Below are positions 34,376 to 46,922 of a DNA stretch of 64,000 nucleotides, piece after piece (the first letter of the stretch is position 1; every line of letters begins with the position of its first letter). The notes beneath the pieces were generated by a model. It was not told the origin of the DNA. It was given only the letters and a program-made list of their open reading frames with translations, and did not search any database. Where the stretch lies: positions 139,501 to 203,500 of the forward strand of contig JAJGOT010000051.1 in NCBI GenBank assembly GCA_022457155.1, in the 5' to 3' direction. The DNA comes from Cladopsammia gracilis (taxonomy: Eukaryota > Cnidaria > Anthozoa > Scleractinia > Dendrophylliidae). A program made the position numbers and the translations under genes.

Positions 34376-36995
34376 TTAAAACACTGCCATAGAGAGTCTG
34401 ATATTTCCCGTTGAAATGGCAGCAGTTACATCCTCAGGTTCCCTGATGTATATGATATCAATAGTGTCATCATCGGGATCAAATCCTTGGACCTCGGCTT
34501 GGTACCAACCTGCTCACCATCCCGATCCCTTCACATCCTCAGAGTCCCACTTAATTAAGATTTTCGCACCAATTTCAGTCACTTTATCATACAGTTCACA
34601 GTCGGCTGTATCTTTTCTGGCTACTTTTAATCTGCCATCTTCAACACTTTTTTGGACAGGCATAGTGTACTCCTTCCCAGTTTCACTGACGTACTCTATG
34701 GTGATCATGTCTGTTTTGCTGTTATATAGAAGAACGTTAGCAATGTGCCATCCGGGTTTCCAGTGTTGAAGCTCATCGTCCTTTCTCCACTCAATTACAA
34801 CTTTAGTACTAATGGTGCGAATTGCTTCGATGTTGAAGGGATCATACTTTATGGTATTGGCACTCTTAATACCTAAGAGGAGACGGCTGGTCTCTGCAAA
34901 CAAGAGATGTAGGGAAACGAAGGTAATACCGTCTAGGAATTCGATCTGCTGTGCTCTTGGTTTACAGCTCCTGCGGATTCTCGAGGGCGTATCGAAGAAA
35001 GGGCAGCATTGTCATTTATGATGGCTTGTTCTTTTTCCTTCTATATAAGAGAACTTGAAATAACGTTAACTAAGCTTACCAGCGCTTCCATCTCGTTTTG
35101 AAAGAGTAGATGTTTTGTACCAGCACAAACAGCAACAAGGCGGAGTAGGAGCTGATCTTTCGTACCCACTGTTGGAACATTGTCCAATTTTAAGATCTGC
35201 TTCATTTTCGCAAGAAGTAACTTGACAATGTCCCTTACATGTCTCCGTTGAACTGGTCAATCGGATTCGGTTCTTGACAGTGCGACAAACAAGCGAGTGT
35301 TTCGTACCCCGCGTATCAAGCCCTTCGTCTGAGCACTGTTTTTCTAGCACAATTCTTTTTTCTTTGTATAAGGCATGGTATTTCCACTTTTCTCTTTCTT
35401 GTGTGTTATTGTAGTCTTCCTCCATCTCTGCTGTTTTATTCTCCAAATACTCCTGTACTTCCGCCTCTGGACACCACGTTAGCAAAGAAAGATGCTTGAG
35501 TACCACCTCGCTTACTTCTTGTATGGACGGGAGAAACATTTCCGCTTCACTGTTCCAAGGTCCATCAGGCAGGTGGTGCATTTTGCCCCCCGAAGTATAA
35601 AACCGTATGTAGTCTGGAACTGGCTGCAAGATAAGATGACTCCACAACTTCTCGTCGCTGAATACAGCTGTTGTGTATTTATCAAGCCATGATTTTTTGT
35701 TTTCTCCATCGCCTTCCAGAACTTCATAGTCGTCTGCATAACTTCCAGTGAAGTTACCCTGTACGCCCCAGACCACTTGAAGGTCTCTGCTATTGGTATT
35801 TTCCTCTGCTTTATATTAAAGTTGACATTCTGCTTTATTCTGCTCGTTAAGTTTGAGAAAGTTTCCCAGTTTTCCTTCATCTTTAAATACGAAGTTTTCC
35901 TCTTACCCAATACCTCTTACTACCTGAATATGTCTGCGGCCAAAACTTGCTTGTGATAACACTTCACCTGCTTCAGTAGCGAAAGCTTCCATTGAGGCTT
36001 GATGGGTCTTCGTGCCGGCTTCATCACTTTCGGGTACATTGAAGGGCCCATGCTTCTGCAGCTGTTTCTCTTCGGCGGCATGGACTCTCTCCACTGGATT
36101 TCTCTTACTGTGGTACTCGGCAAAGGAAACTATTAACACTTTGTCGATGCCCAGGTATTTCTGGAGTCGCACCATGAGCATTCAAACCGCTGGACTGCGA
36201 GGCATCTCAACGCCATTATCTGCAACAAAAACGATGTTTCCCTTCAACTTTTCTGGTTTGGGATTCCGGGAAAAGTGGTCAAGAGACGGCACAGTTCAAA
36301 GATATAAAAATTCATTAACGTGTTGGTAAATAGTTTCTGGCTCGTCGTGGGACAAGTTTAACACCGACATAGCATTTCCAGTGCATTTAAGATGAATGAC
36401 AGTCTCTTCTCGACTTGTAGAGCTAAGGTGCAGTTCTCGAATTTCTTCATTGCAATTGACAGAGACAGAGCGGTTTGTTTCTACAGTAGTTATGAAGAGA
36501 CGTGTGATTGGAGTAACTGTGTCTGTTCACGATTGATCATATGTGTGGTCAGGATACTCTTTGTTGTTCCACATTTTTCCTCCAAATTTAGAGCCTGCTC
36601 TTACAATCTTTTTGGCGTCTTTTGAATCAACACAGTAGTTTGTCCAATATATAATTGACATTCGCGGATGTCCAATGAATGTTTATCACCAACTCTTTTA
36701 TAGGGGCAGTGTTGGGTGCTTTGACTCCCCGACCCTCGTGATGATGCCTGGCCTGAAACGTTCCTTTTTTATAACTTTGTGTGTAGTTGTAGCATGAGGA
36801 CAAGCTTATATTAAAATTCTCTGGTGCGAGAGCCAAGACAGCCACACGCGCATATTTCTTCTTTGTTTTGTCTGCCACAGCTTAGAATGGCTTTCTATAC
36901 TGCCACCTCCCCTTTGCATAGAATCTCCTCCGAATTCATACTCCAAAATTGCGGCCAGGTCTGGAAATTCCTCTGCTTTTAAAGGCCTGCCCGTT
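34376..36995 (-). pseudogene. DDE transposase-like pseudogene with SAP and tandem tudor-like repeats
   Basis: Minus strand. From the N-terminus: EFPDLAAILEYEFGGDS, then SSCYNYTQSYKKGTFQARHH, HWTSANVNYIL, CVDSKDAKKIV and NKEYPDHTYDQS. The likely core has IVFVADNGVEMPRSPAV and SFAEYHSKRNPVERVHA; the AD and the NPVER glutamate look like the second D and the E of a DDE enzyme. Downstream come a SAP-like segment (DEGLDTRGTKHSLVCR) and two tudor-like repeats (KPGWHIANVLLY, AGWYQAEVQGFDPDDD). The copy is dead: in-frame stops follow DQS, YL, AV and KGSGW, some of which look like CGA to TGA decay, and there are shifts near 36630 and 35770. It is a multicopy cnidarian family, and its superfamily is not known to me. 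Confidence 0.65.
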
Positions 36996-36999
36996 TACT

Positions 37000-38060
37000 T
37001 TTGACATCGGTGTTTTATGGTTGGGGGGATTGTGACTCTTGTGGCCGCAGAAGCGCCTTTAGAGCAAACGTTGCTGCTCGTAACTCTAAGACATTGATGT
37101 GTGCCTTTGCCTCCTCTAAGCTCCAATGACCCCCGGTCGATAACCCCCGATAGGCAGCACTCAAGCCCTGTTTTGAGACATCGGTCCAAATAGTGGCATC
37201 GACAGGAGGAAGCTGAATTGGAGAACCATTCAGACGGCTGCTCTCTGGAGAGATCCACCCTTTCAGGTCCCCCAGGGCTTGAGAGGTTAAGGGGATTAGT
37301 ACTTTCCCTGCGTGACCATGTCAAGACACCGCTTGCAGGTGTAGACGTTGAAGAGCTCTGTAATGAAGTGGGGCATGCAAGATGCATGGCTCATTCGTCC
37401 AATTAGGGTGGACAGAGTCCTCACTGAGGCATTCCTTTGAGCAAGTAGGTGACGGCATGTGTCCACAATGCTTGTTAGTTTTGGCTGAGGAAGGAAAAGT
37501 ATCATTGTTGTGGAGTCGAGCGAAGCCCTCAGGAAAACTATATGCTGACAGGGGAGGGAAGAGCATTTCTCCCTCTTGACCAGGAAGCCCAGCTTTTCCA
37601 GGAATTCTAACACCTGAGCAAAGATTTTCCGTAGCATCTCGCTCAGCTGGTGGAGCAACAACATGTCGTCGATGTAAATCACAACCCAGATCCCCAATGA
37701 AAGTGGCACTGCCAACACTGGTTTCAATGTTTTTGTGAAGGCTCGAGGAGCTGAGGACAGACCGAACGGTGGGCATTGAAACTTGTACGTCCTGTCCTGG
37801 TAAATGAACCTCAGATACTTCCTGTGGAAGGGGTCCCCTTGTTGGAGTAGGCATCTTACCACCTGCAGTCCCTCCATCTTGAAGGACTCCTTTCCCAGGA
37901 AACAGTTAAGAGCCTGAAGATTGATAACGAGCCAGAAATCGCCATTTTCTTTTTGTACTAGAAACAAGGTTAATGTGAACTGGTCGTCCTGTGGCTGGAC
38001 CTCTTTCACAGCTCCCTTCACTAACAGGTCTTTGATTGCCAGTATCATTTGGTAGGCAAA
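37000..38060 (-). pseudogene. Reverse transcriptase-RNase H fragment (DIRS-like)
   Basis: Minus strand: RFIYQDRTYKFQCPPFGLSS, then the catalytic box VVIYIDDMLLLHQ, and STLIGRMSHAS, a combination I associate with DIRS/YR retrotransposons. A frameshift at about 37350 leads into an RNase H segment (ATIWTDVSKQG, INVLELRAATFALKALL). No tyrosine recombinase is seen downstream, where the next pseudogene begins. Reverse transcriptase is certain; DIRS is an inference. Confidence 0.8.
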
Positions 38061-38225
38061 TTCTCATACACCATTGTCTGGGGCACCCGGGGCATCTTGT
38101 ACCCCTGAATTGTCTTTAATGTCCATGAGTCCTGTGTTATCTTTCTCCAGTTCTGAACAAAAAATTGTAAGCGGGAAGTTATCTTTCATGAATTGATGTA
38201 TGGTATTATTAAGGTGTTTCAATAC

Positions 38226-38682
38226 AGTTTTTTTAATGGGCTTTTAAGCGGTCTTTAAAAAGTCAGATCAGTAAAAGTAAATTTATGCGCGTTTAAGATT
38301 TCACATTGAAAATTCCACAGACATCTTAAAATGTGGTATACGGCATATTTATATAAATTGCAAGAATAAAAAACTTCTGTATGTCAATTTGATTTCAAAT
38401 AAATCGCAATACACTGGTATTACATTGATCGAGAGATAAACACTGGTTTTGTGAAGTTATCCCTAATCCATGCTTCATTCAACTAGGCGATACAAAAAGA
38501 ATTATTGCAATAGAGTAAAAAACAAAGAAGTTACAACCAAAAGTTTGCCGTTGCGAAATTGCATCCAGGTCACAGATGAGTGCATATTGCTTTTAGAGCG
38601 ATTTGATTTCAAATCAGTGCGCACTACATTCCTCCGTGATTTATATACGTTTAAGACCGCTTTTTAAAAAGCCCATTGAAAA
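38226..38682. mobile_element. Probable MITE with inverted ends
   Basis: AATGGGCTTTTAAGCGGTCTT near 38231 returns inverted as AAGACCGCTTTTTAAAAAGC at 38652-38671, followed by CCATT. The AT-rich interior has no coding potential. The exact ends are not resolved. Confidence 0.55.
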
Positions 38683-39064
38683 ATGAAGTGTCCCTTTTCC
38701 CTGAATAGGGGTGTCCCCGCTTCAAAGATTTTTTTGTTGTTGTTGAACATTTTTCCGGGACCAAATTTGGTGTCCCCTGATGCACTGATGGAAGAGGTGT
38801 CTGTCGAAAAGGAGAGGTCCCGCTGCTGCATATGTTATGTGAATGGGGTGATATTAAACACACAGTTTTGGCTATGTGAAAACAACATTTTATTAAGCCT
38901 GCCATTCGAATTCCAGTAATACACTGACATGTAAAAAAAACTATTTTTGAGTCCACAAACGGAACACACGAAGTCCTTCATCTTTTGAGATTTCGATTTA
39001 ACCTGTCCATTTAAGCAAATATATAGAGGGTGCTTTTAAAGCTCTACAAATGCAAACAAACATA
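38683..39064. other. No gene seen
   Basis: AT-rich stretch with GTGTCCCC/GGGGTGTCC motifs typical of interspersed repeats. Confidence 0.4.
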
Positions 39065-41650
39065 TCAATGTCGATGTCCTACAGGGGTTAAGAATGCCTT
39101 CCAAGCAGAATCACCGGGCAGCCAGCTTGGCCTCGCGACCTGTTTGGCCTCTAACGGTGTTGGCCACTTTCCGTAACTGGTCCCAGAAGAGTGACCGACC
39201 ACTGACCAAATGCAGGTGCAGCAGTTGGGGCAGCAACAAGGCCAGCTCTCCAATTCGTCTCACGCACTGCAACCTGTTCCTCTCGCAGTCAAGCAGGCCA
39301 CACAGAAGCTCCATCACCGACTTTTTTCTTGCCACCCTCTGGTGTACAACTGGACAGCCACGGAACTGGCAAGAAGCCGACTGAACAGCGCACTCCTGCT
39401 GGCAGATGCCCTGGCCAGTAGCTTGCGGAAGTCCAGGTGTCTCAAGAAGACGCTGCAGGTCGGACAGGTGGGCTCGGCTGTTGTCGGCTCTTGCACGAAA
39501 AAACGACTCTTCGGGCTGCAAGAACAGCACTCGTCACAGATGGCAAACAGTGCGGCCAACTTCTCACTCAGCTGTTGCTATTCCCATAATGAAGATATGA
39601 AAAAACTAACGCATTATACGGAGTGCTCCTAGAATGTCAGGCGATACAGAGTTGACATTTTTGGGCTTGCAGAGAAAAAAAACCTGTGTTTTGTTTGTTT
39701 AATGAGAGCCGTCTGTTGGCTAGTTTGCTAAGATTGCTATACACGAGGATCAACAGTATCGAGCGTTTTTTACCCACCTCTTGGCTCAGCATCCTGTTTT
39801 TCCGAAAGAAAGCCAACAGACTTTCCCAGGTGTCCGGTTTGGGGAAGGCCTCCTCGTTCAGTCCGGCGATACGCCGCTCTTGAAGTCCCCAAGGGTCCAC
39901 CTGGGGAAGGAAGAAACCATGACAAGTTTGCGCATGTTCCCGTTCTAACTTGGAGCGAGCCACGCCCAAGCAGAGTTCAAGATTTTAATCTCGACTTTTA
40001 AAGCCTATTATGAAATTGGACTGAATATCTATTTAACTGTTATCCGTTTCTATACTAGTAAATTGTTGCATAAGTGTAACGTTATGTCTATCTATTTCAG
40101 TCGTTACCTGCATCCCCTCCTGGTTCATCATCGTTGCGTGGAGCCTTGTTGGCATTTCCCGACGAAGAGCCGTCTGACTTTCTCTTTCGAGTCCTTGCAT
40201 TGGCCGCGCGTGATCCCGTGCCTCCTGCTGCCGCCACCAGCCCCCTCCATGCCCTCCCCGGAATCGCTGCTACTGTCGTCCCCTTGCTCTGTGCTGAAGC
40301 GAGCAAGTAGGGCAGAGAGCTGTGCAGTGCTGTCGCTTTGCGTTCCGTCAGCCCCTTCGCCCTCCGTTGCCTTGCCCATCTCCGCCAAAACGGTTTGCGG
40401 AAATGTACACGTTATCAGGGGCTCTTCGCTGTTGCTGCAATCCTGGTCCATGATCTCCTGTCTCCATCCCCGCATCAGGCTAGCATAAAGAGTGTCCAAG
40501 GCGTCGGCAGAGAGCACTTCAAAGGTGGTGAAGTTGATGCCAAACTCCACCATGGCAGAGGCCAAATACTGAGGACAGAACGACCGACGATGATAGCTCA
40601 TGGCTGCGTAGCAGAGATTGAGGAGTCGCGCTCGGCTAAGACCCACGCTGGCAGTGGTGGAAGCGCTCACAAGGTAGGCCATGTCGCAAACCACAAGCTT
40701 CCTCAGTGCGAGATTGCTGGCAGAAAACCAACGTGGCTTTGCGCGATCAGTCTCCTGGGAAACCCGTGAGTGAACTGTGCGCTGGCGAGTGACCACTGCA
40801 GCGGGTCCCAGATCATCACGTCACCAAACCTACAAACAGGGGGGAAAAGAAAGAAATGGCATAATTCGTTTAGAACTGACTGAGAGACGCTTCCTATTTC
40901 CTTTTTTTTTAATAGTCAAGCCTCGATGCGTACACAATTATTAAAATCAGCTAATAACATGAAAAAGAATTCGAAACATTTAAGAAAGTAAATACAGAGG
41001 CCTAGGATGTCATTTCACAGCAGACACGAACAAAGCGGATCTAAAAGTTATCACTGAAAATCTACTGGCGTTCTACTCGTTCTCGCTCACATGTTCAAGT
41101 GAACGCAATTTAAATTGGCGTCAAGCGTCACTTGTCTGCTCTTCAGCACCTTCGTCATCGGTTGGCCATCTCAGCGAAAAAGCCTCCACTTGTCCACGCC
41201 CAGATGTGACAGCCTCTGAGTGCTTTCTTGGCTGGCTTGCCGCGTGACCTCCCACCCACTTTTCAGCCGTTCACTGCAGTACGCAATGGCAGCTGCCGCC
41301 GTTTTCAAAATAACAGCACTCGCAGGCTGTTCTTCGGAGTCCCTAGCGATGATGTGCCTTGGCAGCTCTAGAGTGTCAAGGAGAAACATGTCGAAGTTGA
41401 AGTGTAGAGGGCTGTCGTCAGAGATGGCAAATGCCAAGGGGAAATACGGCTCAAGGCTTTCAGCATCGCGCTGATGAGAAACCACCTCTGTTTGTCTGTA
41501 GAATGACGGATCGTTGTTCAGCTGGCTGTCTGAATTGTCCAGAAATTTCTGTCTGCCCTTGTCTCTTCGCTGTCTTGGTCGCCTTGTTCGTCATCGTTAT
41601 CGTTATCGGCGCTAGGTGGTAATAAAGCAGAGAAACAATCATTGTTTGAA
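39065..41650 (-). pseudogene. Unidentified GC-richer coding block
   Basis: Several minus-strand pieces look coding and are clearly richer in G+C than their surroundings. The 41650-41171 part reads DSQLNNDPSFYRQTEVVSHQ then EPYFPLAFAISDDSPLHFNF. The 40825-40100 part begins FGDVMIWDPLQWSLASAQFT and, after a shift, has RKLVVCDMAYLVSASTTASV, a Ser/Asp-rich tail and RKRKSDGSSSGNANKAP. Then come DPWGLQERRIAGLNEEAF (39940-39780) and a Cys-rich end (CDECCSCSPKS, CPTC) at 39560-39080. Intron-like gaps and frameshifts separate them. I do not recognise the protein. It lies upstream of the DIRS-like reverse transcriptase on the same strand and might be the first gene of that element. Confidence 0.4.
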
Positions 41651-42330
41651 ACTGTTTATGAAAGAGAACACCAATTTTTCTGACGTTTTACCGATCACTC
41701 ACATTGGGGCATGTCTTTTCATACAAAGGGATTTTCCATATGAATAAGTAACAATAAAGTTTATGCTAAAGTTTACTCAGAAGTGAATTTTTTATTGTAA
41801 TATTTATCGAATTTATCGGCAGGAGGGCAAAGATCAATAATTATTTTATCAATCTGCCTCATCTCATATGTAAATGCGGTTTGATTAAATTGAGTACTTC
41901 TTAAACAAGATCGTAAATCAACTAATACTTTTTCATATGTTGTGTACGGAAATTTACACATTTCGATTTTCTTTTTATAATTCTTTATTTCATTGAATGT
42001 TTTAAGCATTAAACCAGCTCCTGAAATAAAAGTTAGGATAGCAGTCTTTAGTGTTAAAGTGACTCGAGAACTTAAATGTCAGATCGAAATGAGATGTTTA
42101 ATTTTTTTCTTTGGTGACTGTCAGAAACAAAACAACGAATTTGTAAACCAAAATTAACTATAGGTCATCAAAGATCACTAGCTCATACCAAAATATTTAA
42201 AACACTTGCTTTCATTGCATGAGTGTGCGTGCACAGAACCTTGTTAACCATTTTTGTTAAAAAAAGTACTAGGGTACAACTATATTGAGTTGATCATGTT
42301 TCCTTTCTCCCAAAAGCACACCTGTTGGAG
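41651..42330. other. No gene seen
   Basis: AT-rich. A short minus-strand frame at 41773-42009 (KTFNEIKNYKKKIEMCKFPY) is lysine-rich low-complexity sequence without a recognised domain. Confidence 0.4.
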
Positions 42331-43168
42331 CTCCAACTGGAGCCGATACATCAACACATAAAACCATCATGAATGTGCTTTGCTTGAGGTCAGATACCAA
42401 CAAAATATATGTAAGTCCAAACCGAGTGAACTTGAGATTCAGTGTGAAGAACGTAAAGGAACTGAAGTGGCTGGAGGATTTAATCAGAGAACACAAAAAC
42501 AAATGTCCAAAGACAATGGTGTTGTGAACCATTTAATTTGTGAGCTTGGAAGAGATATTTTCATGCCTGACTGTTCAGCAAAGCAAGATAATTTCTTAAT
42601 TGGAATATATCATTCCAATTCCTGGCAGAGCAGTAAGGATAGGGTATTAAAGGAATTTAAAGCAACTGGCAGAATGAAACGTATCCTTATAGTTACAACT
42701 GCCCTTTGTATGGGTGCGAACTTCCCTGATGTGAGAGACATCGTAAACTGGGGACCAGCAAGGTCTGTTCTTGATCAACACCAAGAAGCAGGAAGGGCTG
42801 GAAGGGATGGAGAGAAATCACATATTTTTGTTTTATACCATGGTCAACAAGCTGCACATTGTGAGCAAGAGGTCAGGGACTTTATTAGGGCTAAAGGCTG
42901 TCTTCAGGTTACCGCATACCTTTCATTGGATGCAACAATTAAACCTCTTGAACCTTTGCATGACTGTTGTTTTTTTTGCACAACAATTTGCAAGTGTGCT
43001 GGTACAATTTACACTGCCGAGGTTTTGCCTTTTGAGCATGTCCAAACTTGGAGGAAAGTTCTGCTTTGTACAACTTGCATTCTCCTCTACTTGTACACAG
43101 GAACTCTATTGTCAGTGAGTGGTTTGATTTCAATAATATTTGAAATATTTGATTGGTATAATATTTGA
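42331..43168 (+). pseudogene. RecQ-like SF2 helicase, C-terminal half
   Basis: Plus strand. VKNVKELKWLEDLIREHKNK and CPKTMV start the second RecA domain. After a one-base loss near 42515 it continues with the late helicase motifs ILIVTTALCMGANFPDVRDI and DQHQEAGRAGRDGEKS (motifs V and VI), then Cys pairs (CCFFCTTICKCAG). The ATP-binding half (motifs I-III) is absent upstream, so this is a truncated and frameshifted copy. RecQ-like helicases accompany helicase-type Academ transposons, and the DUF6589-like remnant at 43780-44420 converges on it. Helicase is firm; the transposon assignment is an inference. Confidence 0.75.
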
Positions 43169-43779
43169 TTTGGGTTTTGATAGTGACAGTGATGAAATGT
43201 TAGAACTTTCGATTACAGTGTCGGTTTCTATGCATGAGAATATTTGCTTTGACATAAACAATTATGGTAGGACCAGTAAATATAAGTTCAAAATAATGCC
43301 TTGAGTAGAAGTAGTTGGGTGTGAAATAGAAATTTGTTGAGCTCAATCAAGTTCAAAAATCATTTTATTCCTGATGGCAGGTTTTCATATGATGTGATTG
43401 TTTTTTTATCAAGTGATATATTTACATGCTGTGTTCAAACCAATTCAGAGGAATTTTGCGGAGATTCCACAGTTGTAGATTAGGTCTCACCATGGGTCAC
43501 ATATTAAACAGATTTATCAATGTCTAACTTTTTAATGATCTATCCTACATCTGTGCCATTGAAAAATGCTTACTTGTAGGTACGTTAATAATGTATTATC
43601 TCCCACTGGAACCAAGCATGTTCCACTGGCAAGAAATATCTCTATATTAATTTCCTTTTTTTCCAAGTAAGTTCATTGTTCTCAATGAAAAAGAAACAGG
43701 GAACGCTTATTTACTTGAAAACACTTATTTTGTACCCCGAGCAAATTAATTTATTCTTCGGGGAATTAACATGGCCACC
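43169..43779. other. No gene seen
   Basis: AT-rich gap between the convergent helicase and DUF6589-like remnants. Confidence 0.4.
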
Positions 43780-44420
43780 ACTTGAAAAGGGTCTAGGTAG
43801 GATTTGAAATGATGTTTTGGCCTCCCGTAAGCTTAAGAAATTTTAAAATGATTTACAAAATCTACATCAGTAGTAGTGGTTGTTAGATGTACACTATCAT
43901 TCTTGTCGGTATACTGATGCCCACAAATCAATATGCTCTCTTAACAATCTGTGAAGATCCCTGTAGTTGAGGTCATAAAGGTCTCTTAAATTCAGGAAAT
44001 TATGCATACCCTTCACGGCCTGGTCATTGGTCATTTGGATGACAGCCTCCTCCTCTTTTGGGTTTCCCCTTGAGAAATGTTGTTCCCTCAGATCACAGTC
44101 TTGGTGAACAGACTTGTAAACAGGTTGCCTCGATTCCAGAGTTCCTGCTGTTCATCAAGATTTGCACCTAAGTTGTGCCACATAAACTTGATGATATCTT
44201 TATTATCATGTTCTTTCTGCAGATCAAGTGGAATATTTCATCCGGGAAGGCCACAACCATTAAAAGACCTGTTCCACTTTAACCTTTATGCCTGAGATGG
44301 TGGAAGGATTGCAGTGCACTTGACCAAATACAAAAGAACTGCATACGCATACTTGTAGTGGCCATAGGTCTTGTAGAGAAGTAAAGCTAGTTTGTATAAT
44401 TCAAATAGCCTACCACCATC
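43780..44420 (-). pseudogene. DUF6589-like remnant
   Basis: Minus-strand reading with interspersed stops: GHYKYAYAVLLYLVKCTAIL, LKWNRSFNGCGLPG, NIPLDLQKEHDNKDIIKFMW and QQELWNRGNLFTSLFTKTVI. The pattern of WNR, then G-x-N-x-P-x-D-L-x-x-E-H-x-N matches what I know of DUF6589 proteins, which are multicopy in cnidarians and fungi and probably transposon-encoded. At least three stops make it non-functional. Upstream exons were not identified, although Cys-rich minus-strand pieces near 45400-45600 could belong to it. Confidence 0.5.
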
Positions 44421-45730
44421 ACCCTCTTTAACTGCAATTTAAATTCAAGCAATACTAATACAAAAGTGAGCGTGGCACAATGATAATTAAACTTGTAGTC
44501 TTCCTGTGGGGTGCTGTCATCCTGGAGGGTTTCTCAATGTTTTTGTTCTTTGCGTCTGTTGGGGCAAACAAGTCATTCATGGTATTAGTTTCTTTATTCT
44601 CATAGCATGGATAGGGTGTAGCGATGTTATAGCACATGCCGCTATTATCTACTGTCAAAAAAGTATCATCGTAAACTTAAAATGGCCAACACGAATGACT
44701 CAAGATTGTGGAACACATTTTGTGGAACACATTTTGTCTCCATTACAGTATATTTTTCTTTGAAGACATCCGTCACAACAAGCAATAATGATGATCTTAT
44801 CATTAACATTACTCCTGCACGGTCCTCCTGACAGTCTGCATGGTGTTTTCTCCTCCACTTCTCCAACTCCGCATGAACTTGTCCTTGTCAACCACTGCAG
44901 GGGTGTCATTAAGGGCCATCACCCGTAGCATCTGTTACGGGTGTGTACACTTGTTGGGCCCGTGATGTTACGTGTGATCTTGCCTGTTATATGTTTCATT
45001 TACAGACAAAGTAACAAGCTTGTTACGGGTGTTAAGATCAGAGCAACGCCTGTCTCAAATCTTAATGACAGCCCTGCGCTGATTGACTGATGTTGTCCAG
45101 GCAAATACTGACGGAACGGCATCTTGCTTGAGAACTTTATGCCCACCAAGTGTTGCTCAGTATCAGCCATAAAATGGAGAGAACACACTCAAGTGTGCTG
45201 CGTAATGGTAAACAATTGCCCTTCGTCACGACGTATTTTTACCTTCTGTTTCGTCTTTCTTAACTTGCACTTTGGAAAGCGATGGAAGCATAGTTTTTTC
45301 CCTCGTTGACTTCGAACTGCAGAGCGGAACACAATGGTTGACCATATCTGACCCGCTTGACCTTCCCTATTTTAAAGATTGAATTTCAAGATGGCAAACG
45401 TATACCTCAAGTGACCAGTCCCCAGGCAGCATGCAAAAGGTCTATTCACTGTCATTACAAACCTTTCCAAGCAAACAGGACATTTATGACTATCCAAACA
45501 CTGAAAATATTTTGTTTTCCATAAGTTCATCAGCCATTGCATCAATCTCTTCTCGTGAGAGTTCTGCAGTGTCCACTTTTTGATCTTCGTACATTAGTGA
45601 CTGAACACCTGACTGTGTTTTTTTAACTTCAATGGCTTTGCGCAGACTCCTGAGCTGTTTTTAGCTCAGTTGTTTTTCTTGGATCCTTCCTCTCCACTTA
45701 GTTGCTCATTAAGTATGAGTACTTGGCCCT
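44421..45730. other. No certain gene; weak minus-strand coding traces
   Basis: A minus-strand stretch near 45530-45610 reads VQSLMYEDQKVDTAELSREE and another near 45440-45500 reads HKCPVCLERFV. They are too short and frame-broken to assign, but could be upstream parts of the DUF6589-like remnant. Confidence 0.3.
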
Positions 45731-46922
45731 CTAAAGAAACTGCTAAATATTTGGTCGGCAAGAGACATTTCCACATTTGGAAAAATAAATATAGTCAAAA
45801 CTCTTGCACTATCAAAACTAACTTTTAACTGTAGTGTAATCGAGACGCCTCTTTCCGGAAGAAGTAAATAACATAATTTTCAGTTTCATATGGAGATACA
45901 AACGACAATTATAAAAAGCAAAGAAGAAGGACTTGACATGATAGACTTCTCTGTGTTCGATAAAGCATTAAAGATATGCTGGGTAAAACTACTATATTCA
46001 GATGATAATGCCCAATGGAAAGCCATTCCAACATCCCTTCTTGCTAGTGTAGGAGGAACGCGTATTTATTGCCCCAATTATGGTATTAATTGCATAAAAT
46101 TAGAAAATTCGATGCCAAAGTTTTATAAGGATGTGATTATTTACTGGCAAGAGCTAACTAACAATAATCCTGAAACGAAAGATGACGTCTTAAACCAAAT
46201 TGTATGGTACAACAAGAATATTAAAATAGATAAATCCTCTGTGTACTTTAGAAATTGGCATCAAAAAGGCATCTGGAAGTTATCTGATCTCATAGATGAG
46301 CATAAGAATTGCTTTCTCTCCTTCAACAGAAATTCCATGTTGAGTGCAACTTTTTACAATATTATGGTCTTTTATCCGCAATTCCCCATAAGTGAAAAGA
46401 TTTGTTTAAAATAAGACCCAATGAGTCATCTTCAACTCCTGCAATTGATATTGAAACCTCGACATGCAAAACAATATATAAGATGCTAACCAACAATCAA
46501 AAGCTTCCTCCACCGACAGCTGAAAAAAGATCATGTGATTTAGGTTTTAATAAAACAGAACGACAAAAAGTATACTCACTCCCGTTTTACGTTACTAAAG
46601 AAGTTAAGCTCTCCATGTTGCAATACAAATTAATACATAATATACTACCTACTAATAGTCTTCTTTACAAAATGAAAAATGTCAATTCTCCATTTTGTCC
46701 CTTTTGTCGAACAATAAAGCAAACTATCCTTCACCTTTTTGTTGACTGCCCCCTGGCTTGAGCCTTTTGGCAGGAATTTACTTATTGGTATAACTCCATG
46801 TGCAAAAAACATCTCGAGCTTAAAAAAAAAAACAGAAATAATTTATGGTGTCTTAGACAACGTGTCAGAGACTCTCAATCATCTAATTCTTATCGGCAAG
46901 CAGTTTTTTATGAGTGGCCATC
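45731..46922 (+). pseudogene. L1-like LINE ORF2, C-terminal part (5' portion of split copy)
   Basis: Plus strand: LLNIWSARDISTFGKINIVK, TLALSKLTFNCSVIETP and NNIIFSFIWRYK match the end of an L1-type reverse transcriptase. Then come DMIDFSVFDKALKICWVKLL and the zinc-binding zf-RVT pattern CPFCRTIKQTILHLFVDC. Frameshifts occur near 45900, 46405 and 46750. The reading stops making sense at 46923, where the 16-kb transposon begins. A matching C-terminal tail resumes at 62970. The LINE is 5'-truncated. Confidence 0.75.

Noticed and set aside
34530..34540. In-frame TGA before AGWYQAEVQ as a possible selenocysteine codon
   Set aside because: The same gene has several other stops and frameshifts, and no selenocysteine structure is evident; ordinary decay explains it.
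39094..40769. Long plus-strand open frames at 39210-39632, 40063-40488 and 40338-40769
   Set aside because: They mirror the minus-strand coding block, whose translations look more protein-like and whose GC content opens frames on both strands.
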